A stretch of 64,000 bases of DNA, from positions 1,054,001 to 1,118,000 of the forward strand of contig BSBM01001387.1 in NCBI GenBank assembly GCA_027924585.1, written 5' to 3'. Below are positions 13,501-28,500 of this stretch, piece by piece. This DNA is from Larix kaempferi. Taxonomy: Eukaryota; Streptophyta; Pinopsida; Pinales; Pinaceae. The first letter of the stretch is position 1. Every line of letters starts with the position of its first letter. The notes beneath the pieces were generated by a model. It worked only from the letters and a program-made list of their open reading frames with translations. It had not been told where the DNA came from and ran no database searches. The position numbers and the translations under genes are program-made.

Positions 13501-16500
13501 CAATATAATAAAAATGACCAAAACTGTCCTCAGAATCCATGACAGTCAAGCAGTAAATGTCCTCCTGTGATCAATCCGGGCATACCCACATGGTGAAAAC
13601 TGGCTGGAAGGTAGTGATGCCACCCTGGAAGACCTCTATGAAAACCAAATGCCAAAACCTTGCCTCAATTGCCCAAATCGATTTCCTCAGTGACCACTTT
13701 ATCCCATTTTTTTTCTGCCTCGGGAACTGTGAAAGTGCCAAAACTGCCTCCTAGGGTGCTAGCGCTGTCCATCTGATCCCACCAGGCTCTCCGGGAGGGG
13801 GGATAAATGGTAATAACAAGTGGCTGGACAACCCCCTCCATCATCAGCGCCCTAGGTGAACTGGCCTCTCGGGGCCCCTGCTGCTCAGGCTGGGAAATCA
13901 GCCCCAAATCTGGTCAACAAGTGTAACACTGCATCAATCACTGTCAGAAGTGCCCGGAACTGAAAGATAAGTGTCTCAATGGATCCAGAAGACCCAAATC
14001 CACTAGGAATGAGTACTCATACACCCTGGGTTGCCCTAATGGGCCAGCTGTAGGGTCCACCATATATGGACAATGTATAATCTGCTGATCTGAAATAATA
14101 ATAAACCTGCTGAACTGGATCAAACATCATCTGCATCATATGTCCATCATATGATATCATCATCAAACATGTGGAACCATAAATCATCATCAATAATCAT
14201 CCATACATGGCTCACATCATCACGGATCCCAAGAATATATAATCAAGGATAAATCACATCAGTAGACTAAGACAATGTTTCTCTAATCATTCCCACAGCT
14301 AAGCTCAAAGTATAAATTCCATTCAGTGGCATTAATCAAGTTAATATATTCCGTGGTTATATAAAATTACTTGCACAATAGTTCAAATGACAAACCCACC
14401 CATTGGACATGGTCAAACTGCTAGTGAAGGATGAAGGCTAGGAGCAAGGTTGGGCCAAGGGCTTGACTTGCCTAACTTAACTCAAAAATACTTTGGACTG
14501 GGAGAAAGGGGGAAGCTACAAACTCTGTGCTGGACAAAAGAACACGGGGAATGGCTGTGCCTCACAAATGGATAAGTTGTTTAGAGAGTGCTTATTCAAC
14601 TTAGGCATCATGTCTACATCAAGTTGATCCAGGTTCATTAGGATCATTCAATTTTATTCCATGGCCTTTTTGGCCTACATAACCCTTCGGATTTCAGATG
14701 TGCTGAGAAGCACAACTAGTTGCAGCTTGCATCCAGGGCATGTTTTTGACATATTTATAAGGTCAGCAATTGTTTAGATATAACTTTTAAGAACCATTGC
14801 TTTTTGGACCTTTCTTATACTCTTCGAGGAGTATTTTTAGCTTTTCATTGCTCTTGCCCTTTTTTTGTTTCCATGGGCGAATTTTTAGTTTCCATAGGTA
14901 GAACATGAGCTTTCAGTTTTAGCCAACAACATCTCAAGTGACTAGGGGGAGTTCGAGCCAATGCCAAACATCGGGACAACCGACCAGAATGATTTAGGCC
15001 TACAATCCAACTCACCAAAGGTAAGTTCTGTCACCAACTCAGAGCCGAGACACTGGATAAACAGGGATGCGGTCCAAACACAGAGGTAGAAAAATGGGGA
15101 AGTCCTCAGTATCAGAAAGTCAAAATGAGACTAGTCAGGGTTTAAAGTCAAATAGGAAGGTCATGTATGGATGGAGACAAGTGAGTATGGAGCCTACACT
15201 AGCAGACAACTGGTGTCGGGGAAAGACCATGTCTATGTAAGGTGAAATACCAGTAAGTTTTGTTAAATGACCTAAAAGTGCAAGCAATTGTCCATTTATG
15301 ATTTACAGTTCATTTTAAATAGTTTGCCACATCAGGAATAATATACCAAGCACATGCCATGATCATGACTAAATCAACAAGATAATAATCCACAGTCAGT
15401 GAGAACATATCCATAGATCATACAACATCATCATAATAATCATCATCATGCATCATCTGAAACACTGCTGAAATACATCTCTAGGCACTGAACTGAAACT
15501 GTAATGGGATAAGTGGTCACATCAGTCATCAAATCCGAACTCTCAAGGCTCAGCCTTGACACAAGGTCATAAAATCTGAATAATGTACTGCTCTGATCAT
15601 GAGTGATCCAAAATATATAGCCATGCTCTGGAATAAAGGAAGCTCTGGAATGTGCAGATATCTGCTGTACAAGAATAGTAGCCCTGCTACTATGGTGTGA
15701 TAACAGGACCCACTCCTTAAAAAGTAGAAATTTGGTCCAAGCTGGGTCCACTAGGTCAAAGTTGAAGGAAAATGGTACTAGGGGTGTTCAATGGCATGGA
15801 TCTATGGATTGGCCAAAGATTAGGAACACCCAAGTGTGGTATCTAGCAAAAGCCACCAATTCCAAGGAATGTGATTTGACTAAGGGAAGACTAGTGCCTT
15901 GAATGGAGGGGCAAATGGAGTCGGATGTCCACCAAAATGTAGATCGGGATAGTCAAGGTGTTAAGCAAGGTGGGTTTTGAAAATCAAGGGGATGCCGTGG
16001 CTAGATCTCACTAGATCTAATGCATCACCAAGTGACCCAAGTGGGGCACAACCCTCAAAATGAGGAATGAGGCCCACAAGGTGAAAATCACAAAAGTGAA
16101 GCACTAGAGGTAGGTTTTAAGGGATGATCTTTTCAATGAAACAAAAATCTCACCTACCCACGTACTAGAACCTAGCAAACTAGCCTCTTGAAGGGAATGC
16201 GAATTGCCTTGGAGAGGCTAATGTGCCTTGGGAAAAGGGTCAAATGGAGGCCAATCACCACCAAACTATAGATCCGAATTGTCATGGATGCTATAGTAGT
16301 GGGTCTTAAAAATTATCCCCAAAAGCTTGCTAGATCCAAAATAAAAGTGAAAAATAGGGTTTTGATTTTAATGGTTTATGTGACCAATAGGATGGAGAAC
16401 AAGCGAAATGGATACATACCTTGTAGATCTTACCTCAAAAGCTTGCAGCCTCTTTGCATATGGATGATTCTTGCCCTTAGTTACAATTCCAAACTTGATC

Positions 16501-19500
16501 CAAGTGTCTTCAACCAAAATCGTCCAAGCCCTAGGAGGAGAAATGTCTCATCCAACCTGTAAATCAAACTACAAGATGTTAGATTTGATCCACAAATCAA
16601 TGAGATCTAAGAATGTCATATCAAAGAAGCAATCAATGGACAAAGCACAATTGAAAAACTCCCTCAAGATGAAGACGTCTTGCCCATGGGGGATGTGAGC
16701 AACCCCTACAATCTTCCCATCAAGCAAGTCGCACTCTAGCTTCAAAGCAATTCGGCCTCCCTCTGTAGATGTCGATTTCACTTGTTACAAGTAAGGATGT
16801 CTAAAAGAAGAGATGCATAATCATGTACAAGAGAAACCCAATCAAAGCCAAGAAGTAGATCTCCAAAATAGTATTTTTATTCCAAGTTTTCAAGAGCCCA
16901 AAGGTGCTTTTACAATAGACGGGTCTCCTCCTTTTGTAGGATAATAAAGACCAAAACCCTAAACCACAAAACCACTTTTTAAAACTAGTGGTTGAGATCA
17001 AAAGACATAACAATCTAATCAACGGCTAAGATGAGCCAATACAATATATCACATGGATCATTCACTAAGTGATGACGTCATAGCTAAAAAGACTCAATGA
17101 GGGTGACATCATACATGAGGGGTGGCTAATAACACATGTGCCACACAATAAGACCAAGACAAGTCACTTAGAGCACATGGTGGAGCTAGGAGGCATTAAT
17201 CTCCTTCACTAGCATGTCCCCATGGCACAATAATATAAAATATAAGTCTATGACATGTCCAAGTAACACAAATGATAAAATCCTGTCCTCGAAATCTGAG
17301 AGAGACATGCAGTAAAAGACCTCATGTAACCATTGTGGACCCCACTGACTAATGCCAACTGATCTGGAAGAAGGGGGGTTCACCATGGATGACCTCAGAG
17401 TAGACCAAGTGCCAAAACCTTGCCTCAATTGCCCAAATCGAATTCCTCAGTGACCTTTTTATTCCATTTTTTAATCCTCCTGAAAACCCTAAAAGTGTCA
17501 GAAACTGCCTCTAGGGTGCCTGCACTATCAAACTGAAGGTGCCATCATGTCCGAAAGTGGGGTATAATGGTAAAAACGAGTGGTTGGACCACCCCCTTCC
17601 TCTGTAGCGCCCTAGGCAATGACTTGCCTCCAATGCTCCTGCTGGACAGGTTGGATCAGCATGCCCAAACTAGTCAACAAGTGGATAACTGCAACTATCA
17701 TGCCCAGAAGTGCCTAGAACTGAAAGACAAGTGTCTCAATTGATCCAGAAGACCCAAATCCAATCAGAATGAGTACTCATACACCATATCATAACCTGTG
17801 GGGTCATCTGTAGGGTCCACCATACCCGGATAGTGTAAAATATGATGATCTGGAAATAATAATAAAACTGACCAACTACATCAATCATCATCTGAAGCAT
17901 ATTACCAACATATGGAATCATCAATAGGTGTATGTGGGACCATAGATCAACATCAATAAGCACATGTGGTCCATCTCATCACAGATCCCAAGAATGACCA
18001 TGGTCAAACTATGTTTGACTAGATCAAAATATAACCAAAGACTAGATTATAACATAAGACTAAGACATGTTCCTTTAATCATATTCACAGCTTAACTTAA
18101 AGTATAAACATCATTCAGTGGCAGTTAATACATATATATTTCAGTGTTGCTTATAGTTCACTTGCACAAAAGCTTTAAAGACATACTCATTCAACGGACA
18201 TGGCTTAATTGCTAGCAAAGGGTGAAGGCTAAGAAGAAGGCTAGATAAAAAGGGATGACTTGACCAACTCATCTAAGTGACACTTTGGATGGGGAAAAGG
18301 GGAAGCTACACTCTATGTTGGACAAAATAACAAAGGGAAGGATAGTGCCTCACAAATGGATAAGTTGTTTAGAGAGTGCTTATTCAACTTAGGCATCATG
18401 TCTACATCAAGTTGATCCAGGTTCATTAGGATCATTCATTTAATTTCCATGGCCTTTTTGGCCTATATGACCCCTGTGGGATTTCACATGTGCTCTAAGA
18501 AGCACAACTAATTGCAGCTTGCATCCGAGGCATATTTACATTTATGAGGTCAGCAATATTTAGATATAGCATTTTTTAACCATTGCTTTTTAGACCTTTC
18601 TATACCCTTCGCGGGTTATTTTAGCAGTTCATTGCTTTAGCCTTTATTCACGTGTTGAAAAACACATTCTAGAATTTTAAGTTCATAGGATTTCATAAGA
18701 GATTTCCAATATAAGTAGTACATGTGCTTTCATTTTTAGCCAACAACAACTCATGTGACTAGAGGGAATTCCGCGCTAAGCCAAACATCGGGGCAACCGA
18801 CTAGAGTGATCTAGGCATAAAATCCAACTCACCAAAGGCAAGTTCTGTCACCAACTCAGAGCCGAGATACAAAACAAACGTGGATGAGATCCAACGCAGA
18901 GGTAGAAATGGGGAATTCCTCCATATCAAGCAATCAAGAAGGCAAGTCAAGGTGAAAGCCAAAATAAGGAAGGTCATGGATGGATGGAGTCAGGTGAATG
19001 TGGTGCCTAGGCTAGCAAACACGAATGTCAGGAAAGACCATGCCCATGCTCACAGGAGGGTAGTGAAACCAATGAGTATTGTCAGAAAACCCTAGAGTGC
19101 AAGTAATACATCCAATTTTATATTTTATAAAATCATCCAAGATATTTCATTTTATTATTTAGATAGTACTGCCACATCCTAAGTTATATACCAAGTAAAT
19201 GCTATGAAGATGACTAAAGCAACAAGATAATAATCCATGATAACAATCACAAGTCCATGGGTCACATCATATCATGTCAATAATCATCATCTATAACCAA
19301 CTGAAACACTGCTGCAATAATAACATCCGGAACTCTAGGCACTGAACTAAAACTGTATGGAACAAAAGGTCACATCGGTCATCAAATCTAAGCTCTCAAG
19401 GCTCAGCCTTGGCACAAGGTCTACTCAATGTCTGATATACACTGCTCTGATCTGTAAGTGATCTCAAATAACTCTGCTCATCATAGCTGATCTCTGTAAA

Positions 19501-22500
19501 AGCAAAGCTCTGGGAAGTGCAGATATCTGCTCAGCAAGAATAGTAGCCCAGCTACTATGGTGTGATAATAGGTAAATAAGCACTTTTTCAGACCTAAATA
19601 AGATAGCCCACCAAACAGTTGCAAAATATATCAGTGATTAATTTTTCTTGTGGTTTGTATGTGTAGGTGTAAAGGCAAGGAGAAAAGACTATCAAACAGT
19701 GATAGTCTGCTACTCTAGCAGACTTATGTGCAATAGAGAAGAGGCCTGAGAAAGGGTTGTTTCAGCCCAATTTGAGGGCTACCAATGAAGACCAAACCTT
19801 AGGAAGGCCCTTTTGGATCAGGCCGAGGGCAAGGAGAGCCCAAAAAGGCTAGGCTGAGCCCCTTTTTGGGCTGGTTGAGGGTTGGGATGAGGAGAGGGAA
19901 GAAAAGGATGGGGGAAGAAAGAAGGAAGAAGAGAAGAAGAGGAAGGAGAAAAGGAAAAGGATGGGAAAGAAAAGGAAGAAAGTGTTAAGATTCAATATGC
20001 TAAGATATATAACATCAGTATTACATTCAATTTCACAACAATAGCATATACAGGATCACTGAAAGAACAGCAAGCACAACATAAACACAAGAGACACAGA
20101 TTTATCCTGGGAAACCCTCATGGGGTAGAAAACCCAGCAAAGCTTCCTCAATATAGATGACCAACAAATACAAAGATGTAATCCCCAAACATGAGCTCCT
20201 TCACCTCCTTTGCAGATCTCTCCTTCTCCTATGCGAGTTTCACGAGTGTGTGTTAAATGAGGAACACACCTCCTCTATTTATACTTTACTTCACTTGACT
20301 TTTAACCCTAACTAGGTCGGCCCCAACTTAACCACTCAACATAATGTTGACTGGGCCGACCCCACTAGGGAACTTAAACACCCCATACAACTGACTCTGG
20401 GTCGACCCCACTAGGGAAGTCTAATAACCCAAGTTACCACATTCTGATGGAGGAATAAACATCTCCGGATATACAATAAAGTCTCAGCGGAGGAATGAAA
20501 TATCTCTGGATAAAGTACAAATAGAATATTCTTAGAAGTTACAATATTTCAACACTCCCCCTTAACGAGAAGGATATTCTACCAACATCTGCAGGAGCAA
20601 GGAGTCATCAACTACATGATACATGATACATCTATAAATCATTGGAAGCTTTCTTCATCAGTAACTCAAACAGTTACTGGAACATCTTCAAGATCTTCAA
20701 TACGAGAACATCAACATCTTCAGTACTGAGTCTTCATCTTCTGCAGCACTTGATCAGCCACAGCATCAACATATGGATCTTCAGATCAACAGCATCATCT
20801 GGATCTCTCAATCAACAACATCATCTGGATCTCTCGATCAACAGCATTATATGGATCTTCCGATCAACAGCATCATCATCTGGATCTCCCAATCAACAGC
20901 ATCATCATCTGGATGTCTCGATCAACAACATCATCTGGATGTCTCGATCAACAGCATTATCTGGATCTCTCGATCAACAGTATCATCATCTGGATCTCTC
21001 AATCAACAGCACCATCTAGATCTCTTGATCAACAACATCATCATCTGGATCTCTCGATCAACAGCATCATCTGGATCTCTTGATCAACAACCTCATCGTC
21101 TGGATCTCTCTATCAACAGCATCATCTCGATCTCTAGATCAACAACCTCATCGTCTGGATCTCTCTATCAACAACATCATTTGGATCTCTATATCAACAG
21201 CATCATAGCAACATACCCTGCAACACATGATCTATTTTACGGGATGATCAATCCTTATCCATTTAAGACACCATATCATGTCTAGGGACGATGTAGTCCA
21301 CTCGTCAACTTAGACAAAGTCTAAGCACCACTTCTCGGAGACATATGTCTATGGGTCAATTCAGGGCCTGAAATCCAAGGATGATACAATCCCTCTCGTC
21401 CACTAGGGACCACTTCTCGAAGACATCTGTCTACGGATCAATTCAGGGACCGAAGTCCAGGGATGATACAATCACTCTCGTCCACTAGGGACCACTTCTT
21501 GAAGACATCTGTCTACGGATCAATTCAAGGACCGAAGTCCAGGGATGATACAATCCCTCTCGTCCACTAGGGACCACTTCTCGAAGACATCTGTCTACAG
21601 ATCAATTCAGGGACCGAAGTCCAAGGATGATACAATCCCTCTCATCCACTAGGGACTACTTCTCGAAGACATATGTCTACGGATCAATTCAGGGACCGAA
21701 GTCCAGGGATGATACAATCCCTCTCATCCACTAGGGACCACTTCTCGAAGACATCTGTCTACGGATCAATTCAGGAACCGAAGTCTGGGGATGATACAAT
21801 CCCCCCTCGTCCACTTAGACAAAGTCTAAGGACCATACATCAACCTCATCGTCGGAACAAGTAACCTCATCATCGACCTCATTGTCGGAACAGGTAACCT
21901 CGTCATCGATACAAGCATCCTCATCATCGATACAAGTATCCACACCATCGACCTTACCATCGATGTAGGCAATCTCATCATCGATACAGGTATCCACATC
22001 GATACCAGTATCCAAATATCATCATCGACCATATCACTCCCCCTTTCGAGGAGGGTCCTTCTAAACTACAACAAGCTTGTCTCTGAAATACTCTAACTTT
22101 ACTCGAGACAGAGGTTTGGTCAATATATCAGCAACTTGTACGTCAGTGCTCACATAATCGAGTTTTATAGCTCCTTTCTGCACCATATCCCGTAGATAAA
22201 AATATCGAATCTCTATGTGCTTTGACTTATCATGGAATACTGGATTCTCTGTCATCTTGATACAACTCTGGTTGTCACACAGGATCACAGTGGGGTCCAT
22301 CTCTAAGTCAAACAATCCTAATAACAACTTCCAAAGCCATATTGCTTCACAACTAGCAGAGCAAGCAGCTATATATTCTGCTTCAGCTGTGCTGAGAGCC
22401 ACACTAGACTGCTTCCTGCTAAACCACGAGATCATGGCAAATCCTAGACAATAACATCTGCCCGATGTGCACTTCCTGCCCAATCAGCATCTATGTAGCC

Positions 22501-25500
22501 ATACAATCTGAAGTCATGATCTCCAAGATAATATAGACCAAAGTCTATCATACCCTTTGGGTACCTCATCACATGCTTTGCAGCTATCAGGTGAACATGT
22601 CTGGGCTCAACCAGATACTGACTCAAGGTGTTCACAGCAACGCATATATCTGGCCTGGTATTCATCAGATACATCAATGACCCAATAATATGTCTGTACA
22701 GAGTCACATCCACTAACTCTGATGAGTCATCAGCTAACAGCTTCAATTGGAATCCATGGGAGTGGCCATGGCTTTGCATTCCAACATATCAAATCTTTTC
22801 AAGATTTCCACAGCATACTTTCCCTGGTTGAAAAAGATTCCTTCTGGGCCTTGCTATACTTCCAGACCTAGGAAGTAATGCATCAATCTGAGATCTTTCA
22901 TCTCAAATTCTGTAGCTAGCTTCTTCTTGCTTTCCATGATCTGTTTATCATTCCCTGTCAGAAAGAGATCATCCACATACAGTAATAGTATGACAGGTTC
23001 ATCATCCATAACCTTAAGGTAAAGGTTAGGATCAGCTTTACTTTTGGTAAAGCCCAAGCTTGTCAAGAAGCTATCAATTCTCCCTCCGTCACTGAACATC
23101 ATTCACACTCTGCATTGAGTGATCTTCTGCATATCTATCCGTGCCATCTCCCGTCAGATGGGTCTACTGATATGAGCCTCAAGATCATTCGAACTCTATG
23201 GTGAGTTCCTTCTTGCATCCATCTAAGAGAAGAATGTCATCTTTATATAGAAACCATCTTCAACCATGTAGCCAAGGTTGAAATCCGCATCACTCGTGGT
23301 GATCATTAAGCTCATCAAATGACTATCGATCCTGGGTACATGTTGAACCCATACAGAGCTTTCTTCAATTACACCATTAAGAGAATGGTCTTGTCTAGCC
23401 ACTTGGAGCAAACATCTCGTCATGATCCTCTTCCTCTTTCTAAGAGAATCTTCTAGCCACAAGCCTTCTATAGTATGTTTGATTTGTAAGTCTTCTTGTT
23501 GAACATCCATCACTTGTTCGGTGTTCATCATTCTTCATGATCTTTCCTACAGATCAAAGTTAATTACATGATTAGTAATACTTCATAATCATCAAATCAT
23601 GTTGACATGATAACCTATTATGCATACTGATATGATTCACATAGTTATGCAACTATCTTGACCAATATTTTGGCACAACACTTCCATATCCTGTATGCAT
23701 ACAGTGGCTATCTAGATGCCTTCCATCTCTACCAGAACATACTAGCAAGAGCGTGCGCAGCTCTCAGCATGTCAGCAAAGAGGTTTCATTCTAGAAAAGC
23801 AACAATGGAGTGTTTGTCCAACTTACCCATCATATGCATATTAGTAGTATACTGTTCAATGCTATATGAATGCTTACACTATGCATGATACATTCTAAGA
23901 ATACAAATATGCATACAACTATCATTGACTATTCAGAGATTCAAGAAGTAATTCAAATAACAACTCAAATAGTTATCTTTTATGTTTGTGTGGTTGCCTC
24001 CTGCTTGATCTCTATTTTCCCTTTATGATAGCATCATGATTATATGTCTTTGAACTTCTATCCATCTTGGACCACTATGCATGCTTAAGTGTGCACTAGT
24101 GTCATCCTCATGATCTCATACATAATCATACATTCATTAGTATAATCTCAATACTATCAAAACATTATGATTCTAAATAATCTTAAGTATGTATGGTCAT
24201 GATCATTTCATACACTGGTATACTTACCTAAGATCCTAACACAAAGTAGGATTCTAACTTGATATAGGAAAACATACCTGGATCATCATGCTTGGTTATG
24301 TCTAACATACCCAAACAATATCTTCTTTGTTCTCTTCAATGATTTAGAGACCTTGTGCTAGAACCTGCATATCTCATAAGTCAAGCATAGTAGAACAAAG
24401 TCATACATACCTCGTAAGTAGAGCTTCTATGTGATCAAAGACTATGGATGAGTCTTTGTCTTCATGTCATCATGGTCATAGAACTCGATTTGTCTTTCTT
24501 GATGTACCTGTTATCACCTAAACTGTAGTTACCCCTATGGATGGATCCAGTCATGGATGGCAATAGGGAAGGGCAACTTGAAAGGTGCAACCACGATCAC
24601 CTCGACCTCCAATATGTATGGTTGTCACGCCAGTCGAGGCAACCTTCGCTTTATGTTATCTAGCCCAGACAACAAAGGGGGAGACCCGATCTACTCCCGA
24701 TAGGAGAGATCAAAACCAAGACACCAAATCAGGGTATTTCCAAGTGAAGTTAGGTGTATGGTTTATCCTAGACCTAAGGATGAAGTCACAAGCCAAGTGA
24801 GGGTTCAACAGATATAGCTTTGGTTCATAGTTGAATGTAAGAGTGACTTATAATGTTTATAGTGAGATCTAGGGCTAGTGTACTAGTTCAATGTCAAAAG
24901 ATCCACTGCCTTGGGAACCGTGTCCAATGCAGGATAGTTAAAGGGTTATATTGGGGCTAACTAGTACATGAGACAAGCTTGACCATGGTTCATGATGTCT
25001 TCAAAGGTATAGTTTACCATGCCTAAGTCAAACCACAAGTCAATCCAACAATCTAGGAAAGTTTACCTTGTAGAGAAACCAGTGCCTTGGGAATTGGGAA
25101 GTGGAGTCAAAGTGGGGTTGACTTATGGTTAGGACTCCTACAACATGAGATAAGTGGACACTATAGGTCTTGATGGTTAAATGTGCCTAGATCTAGGTTT
25201 AACCCAAGTGGACCACAATTCCTAAAAACAAGGAATGCAGTCCCCAAGGCAAGATTTGACAAAGTGACAGTCTAGACCTAGGTTTTGAATTATTCCGGTT
25301 TCAGATCTGCAATAATCTCAAGTACCCAGTTCCTAGAAGTGAGTGAACTCACTTCTCCAAGGTGGTGCGACTTTACCCAAGGAGGCTTCAATTGGGGTTT
25401 AGGTGGGTCAAATCATGTCGGATGGCATCCAAACTTTAGATCCTAGTAGATCGGTCAGGTAGGAGTATGGATCTATAATTTCGTGGCAATCCACCGGTTA

Positions 25501-28500
25501 GATCTTAGTAGATCTGAGTTTAAGTGTTCCAAGTGGTCCAAAATGGGGATTAAATCCCTTAAAATGTGGAGTGGGGCCCACAAGGTGAATTTCAGAAAAG
25601 TGACAACCTGGGTGTATGTTATTTGATGTGTAGATGTCAAATCAAGTGGAATCTCAAACACCCATCACCTAGATCTAGGTCAACCTGCTCAAACTAGGAA
25701 GTGCGCCTTGCTTGGGAGAGGCTAAGTTGGCCTGGGAAGGGGGTCAAACGGAGGTCAATCCTCACCAAACTATAGATCCGGGATGCCGTGGATGCTATAG
25801 AGGTGGGTTCTTAATATTACGCCCAACAACCCAATAGATCTAAGTAGATCTGAGAAAATGTAAAATGAGGGTTTTAAGATATTTAGGGTTTCAACAATTT
25901 ATGAGCTATGTCAATGGATTGGATAAAGGAAAGAGAAACAAACCTGTGGATCTTACCTAGGTAACCTTGTAGATGCCTTGATGATGATGATCTATGCAAA
26001 CCCGATCAATTTGAGAAGCTTTGAGGTAGTTTCTATGCAAGTCGATTTGGTCCAAGAAGCCAATGCGCCCTCTCTCCTGCACAACAAACGTCAACAATAT
26101 CAGATTTGATGCATCAAGAGATAAGACTAATGCCACAAAAGAAGTAACAGAAAGATAGCATAGATCACAATGATGCTAATGATAACCCCCTGATACAAGC
26201 GAATGCCAAGAAAGTCGATTTGAAGAAGCCTTGCAAAATCGCCCTTGTTGAAGTCGCCCTCCTGTAGACAAACAATGATTTCCAAAAAAGATAGATCTTA
26301 CCACAATTTCCAAATGCTAGGTTGCAATAGACTTTCCAATCACCATCTAAGAACACCAGATGCAAAGGAGACCACAAGAATTTCCACAAGAATATTTTTC
26401 TATACCAATAATCCAAGAGCCAAAGACCCTTTACAATGAGAGGCTCTCTCCTTTAAATAGGAAGGAGAGGCACCAAAACCCTAACCACTTTTTGAATGAG
26501 TGGCTAAGATTATAAGATACAAAAGTCTAATCAATGGTTGAGATGAGCTCAACAATATAATACATGGATCACACATAAAATATAACATAAGTGGACAAAG
26601 TCGCCCTAGGAGAGGGGAATCCCACCAAATCATGATGACAAAATATCATAAGAGGCTCATGGTGGGTCCAAGGGGTAATTTTATCCCTCCTTGGTCAATC
26701 CCCATGGCACAACAACCAATAAATAATCATGAAAGTACCAAATCGTGCCTCCCTAGTGAAGTCGTGGTCCTCAAAAGACCTCAAAAATCCACAGAAAATG
26801 CCATAAGTGATGGATGCGGGCCCCGATGAAGCTGAAACTGCTGGAGAAGGTGTGAAAGGTCCCGATCTATCATCACTGATCATCCCATGCCATAACTTTG
26901 CCTCAGTAGCCCAAATCGATTTCCTCAATAGCCATTTCTACCAATCCTGAAATGCCTCGGGAAGCGTGAAACTGCCCAAACAGCCTCCTGGAGTGATGGC
27001 GCTGTCAAGGTGAGGGCACCAATGTGTCCGGGAGGGGGGTAATATGGTAAAAACAAGTGGCTGGACCACCCCCTCCATCATCAGCGCCCTAGGTCAACCG
27101 GATAAAAGTCATCTCTGCTCCGACAGGGCCTCCAACAGACCAAAACTGCACTAGGACAGCCTACTGAGGCTCAATCATCACTGTAAGTGCCCGGAACTGA
27201 AAACAAACTGTCCCATTGGACTCAGAAGGTCCAAATCTATCCAAGATGTGTACTCATACACCATATGAGTCTCTGCATGATCAAAATAAATATCCAATAT
27301 CCCGGAACAAGGCCAATAATAATGCTCTGTAAATGATAAACACTGCTGTAACCCCAGAATCATCATCATAACCCTGTAGCTGCTGCATAGAATCATCCTG
27401 TATGTGTACGTAGACCATATATCATCTATCCATATCATCATAAGATCTAACATCTCATGTCCCATGGTCCACCATGGTCAAACTAGGTCTAACCAAGACC
27501 AAATACAACTCAGACCATCATCCATAGCTGCTGCAAGGTGTCAAGGTTAATACATGCTCTACAACTTATTCGAATAACAATTATAACACAGAGTAATCAT
27601 GACTGGCGATCTAAATCCAAATATATAGTGTCGTTAATTATTATTATTACTCAGACTAAACTTTCAGGACCATACTCACTTCATAGTTGTGATCAATTTG
27701 CTAGTGAAGGGTGAAGGCTGAAATAACTGGCTAGGCTAAGGGATGACTTGACTGACTTGACTTTGTGACACTTTGGCAAGGGAAAGGGAATACACACCAT
27801 AGTATGTACTGAATGAGCAATAACACAGGGAATGGCGGTGTCTCACAAATGGATGAGTTGTTTAAAGAGGGTTTATTCACCTTCACAGATGCGCACAATC
27901 CATAATACAAATAAGGCCAGCAATTGTTTAGATATAACATTTAAGTTCCATTGCTTTTTGGGCCTGAAGTTTCCATAGCCTTGATCTATGTGTGTTTACA
28001 AACACATTGCATAGATTTACATTTATTTTTAGGCTTTCTGCTGCAGGTGTGTTTTTAAGGCACTTGTTTACCTGAGCACTTCTAGGTGTGTCATGGACAA
28101 CTTGTTTACCTAGGTATTTATTTTTCCAAAAGATATAACATTTTATTTTTCATGGCCATTTTCAATTGGCATTTCTTTCACATACAAGATATAGCATTTC
28201 ATTTTTCAGATTTTGTATTCATGGCAGCACTAAAAGTTTCAGGTTTAGCCAACACAACTTTAGTGACTAGGGGGAATTCTCAAGGAACTCCAACTCACCA
28301 TAGGTAAGTTTTGTCACCAACTCAGAGCCGAGACACAATAAACAGGGAGGCTCATCCAATACAGAGGCTACAGTGGGGAAAGGTCCTCCATGTCACTAGT
28401 CAAGTAGCAAATCAGGGTGATAATCTAAAAGGTAGGCCATGGATGGATGAAGACAATGAAATGATGGAGCCAACACTAGCAAGCCATGGTATGGTGGAAT

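Larger units (their letters stand above)
6410..19570 (-). mobile_element. Giant LTR-like unit D (about 4.8 kb when A and B are removed), interrupted
   Basis: The left end is TGTTATCACA (6410-6419) and the right end TGTGATAATA (19561-19570). It is flanked by the 5-bp duplication ggtaa at 6405-6409 and 19571-19575. Units A and B are inserted between 7345 and 15711. D shares blocks with A, B and C in the same order: a left block ending near GGGGGAGACC (GGGAGAGACC in D), a central block around 'gataataaagacc', and right-hand blocks 'cctcacaaatgg' and 'tcaccaactcagagccgag'. No coding is recognisable. TG...CA-type ends plus 5-bp duplications are the signature of LTR-element integration, so D is most simply a solo LTR of a family with LTRs over 4 kb. 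The minus orientation follows from the TATA box seen in B. A non-autonomous element without LTRs is the alternative. Confidence 0.7.

Noticed and set aside
7351-15705. A and B as the two LTRs of one element with the inside deleted
   Set aside because: Only the pentamer ggacc, identical to the flanking duplication, separates them, and they differ greatly in length. Two insertions fit better.
20642-21285. Two overlapping plus-strand frames of 125 and 170 codons with SINSIIWIS-type repeats
   Set aside because: Produced by the 26-bp tandem array in the non-coding 3' region of a minus-strand copia element.
20770-21805. CRISPR-like array
   Set aside because: Units are contiguous tandem repeats without unique spacers, inside a plant retrotransposon.
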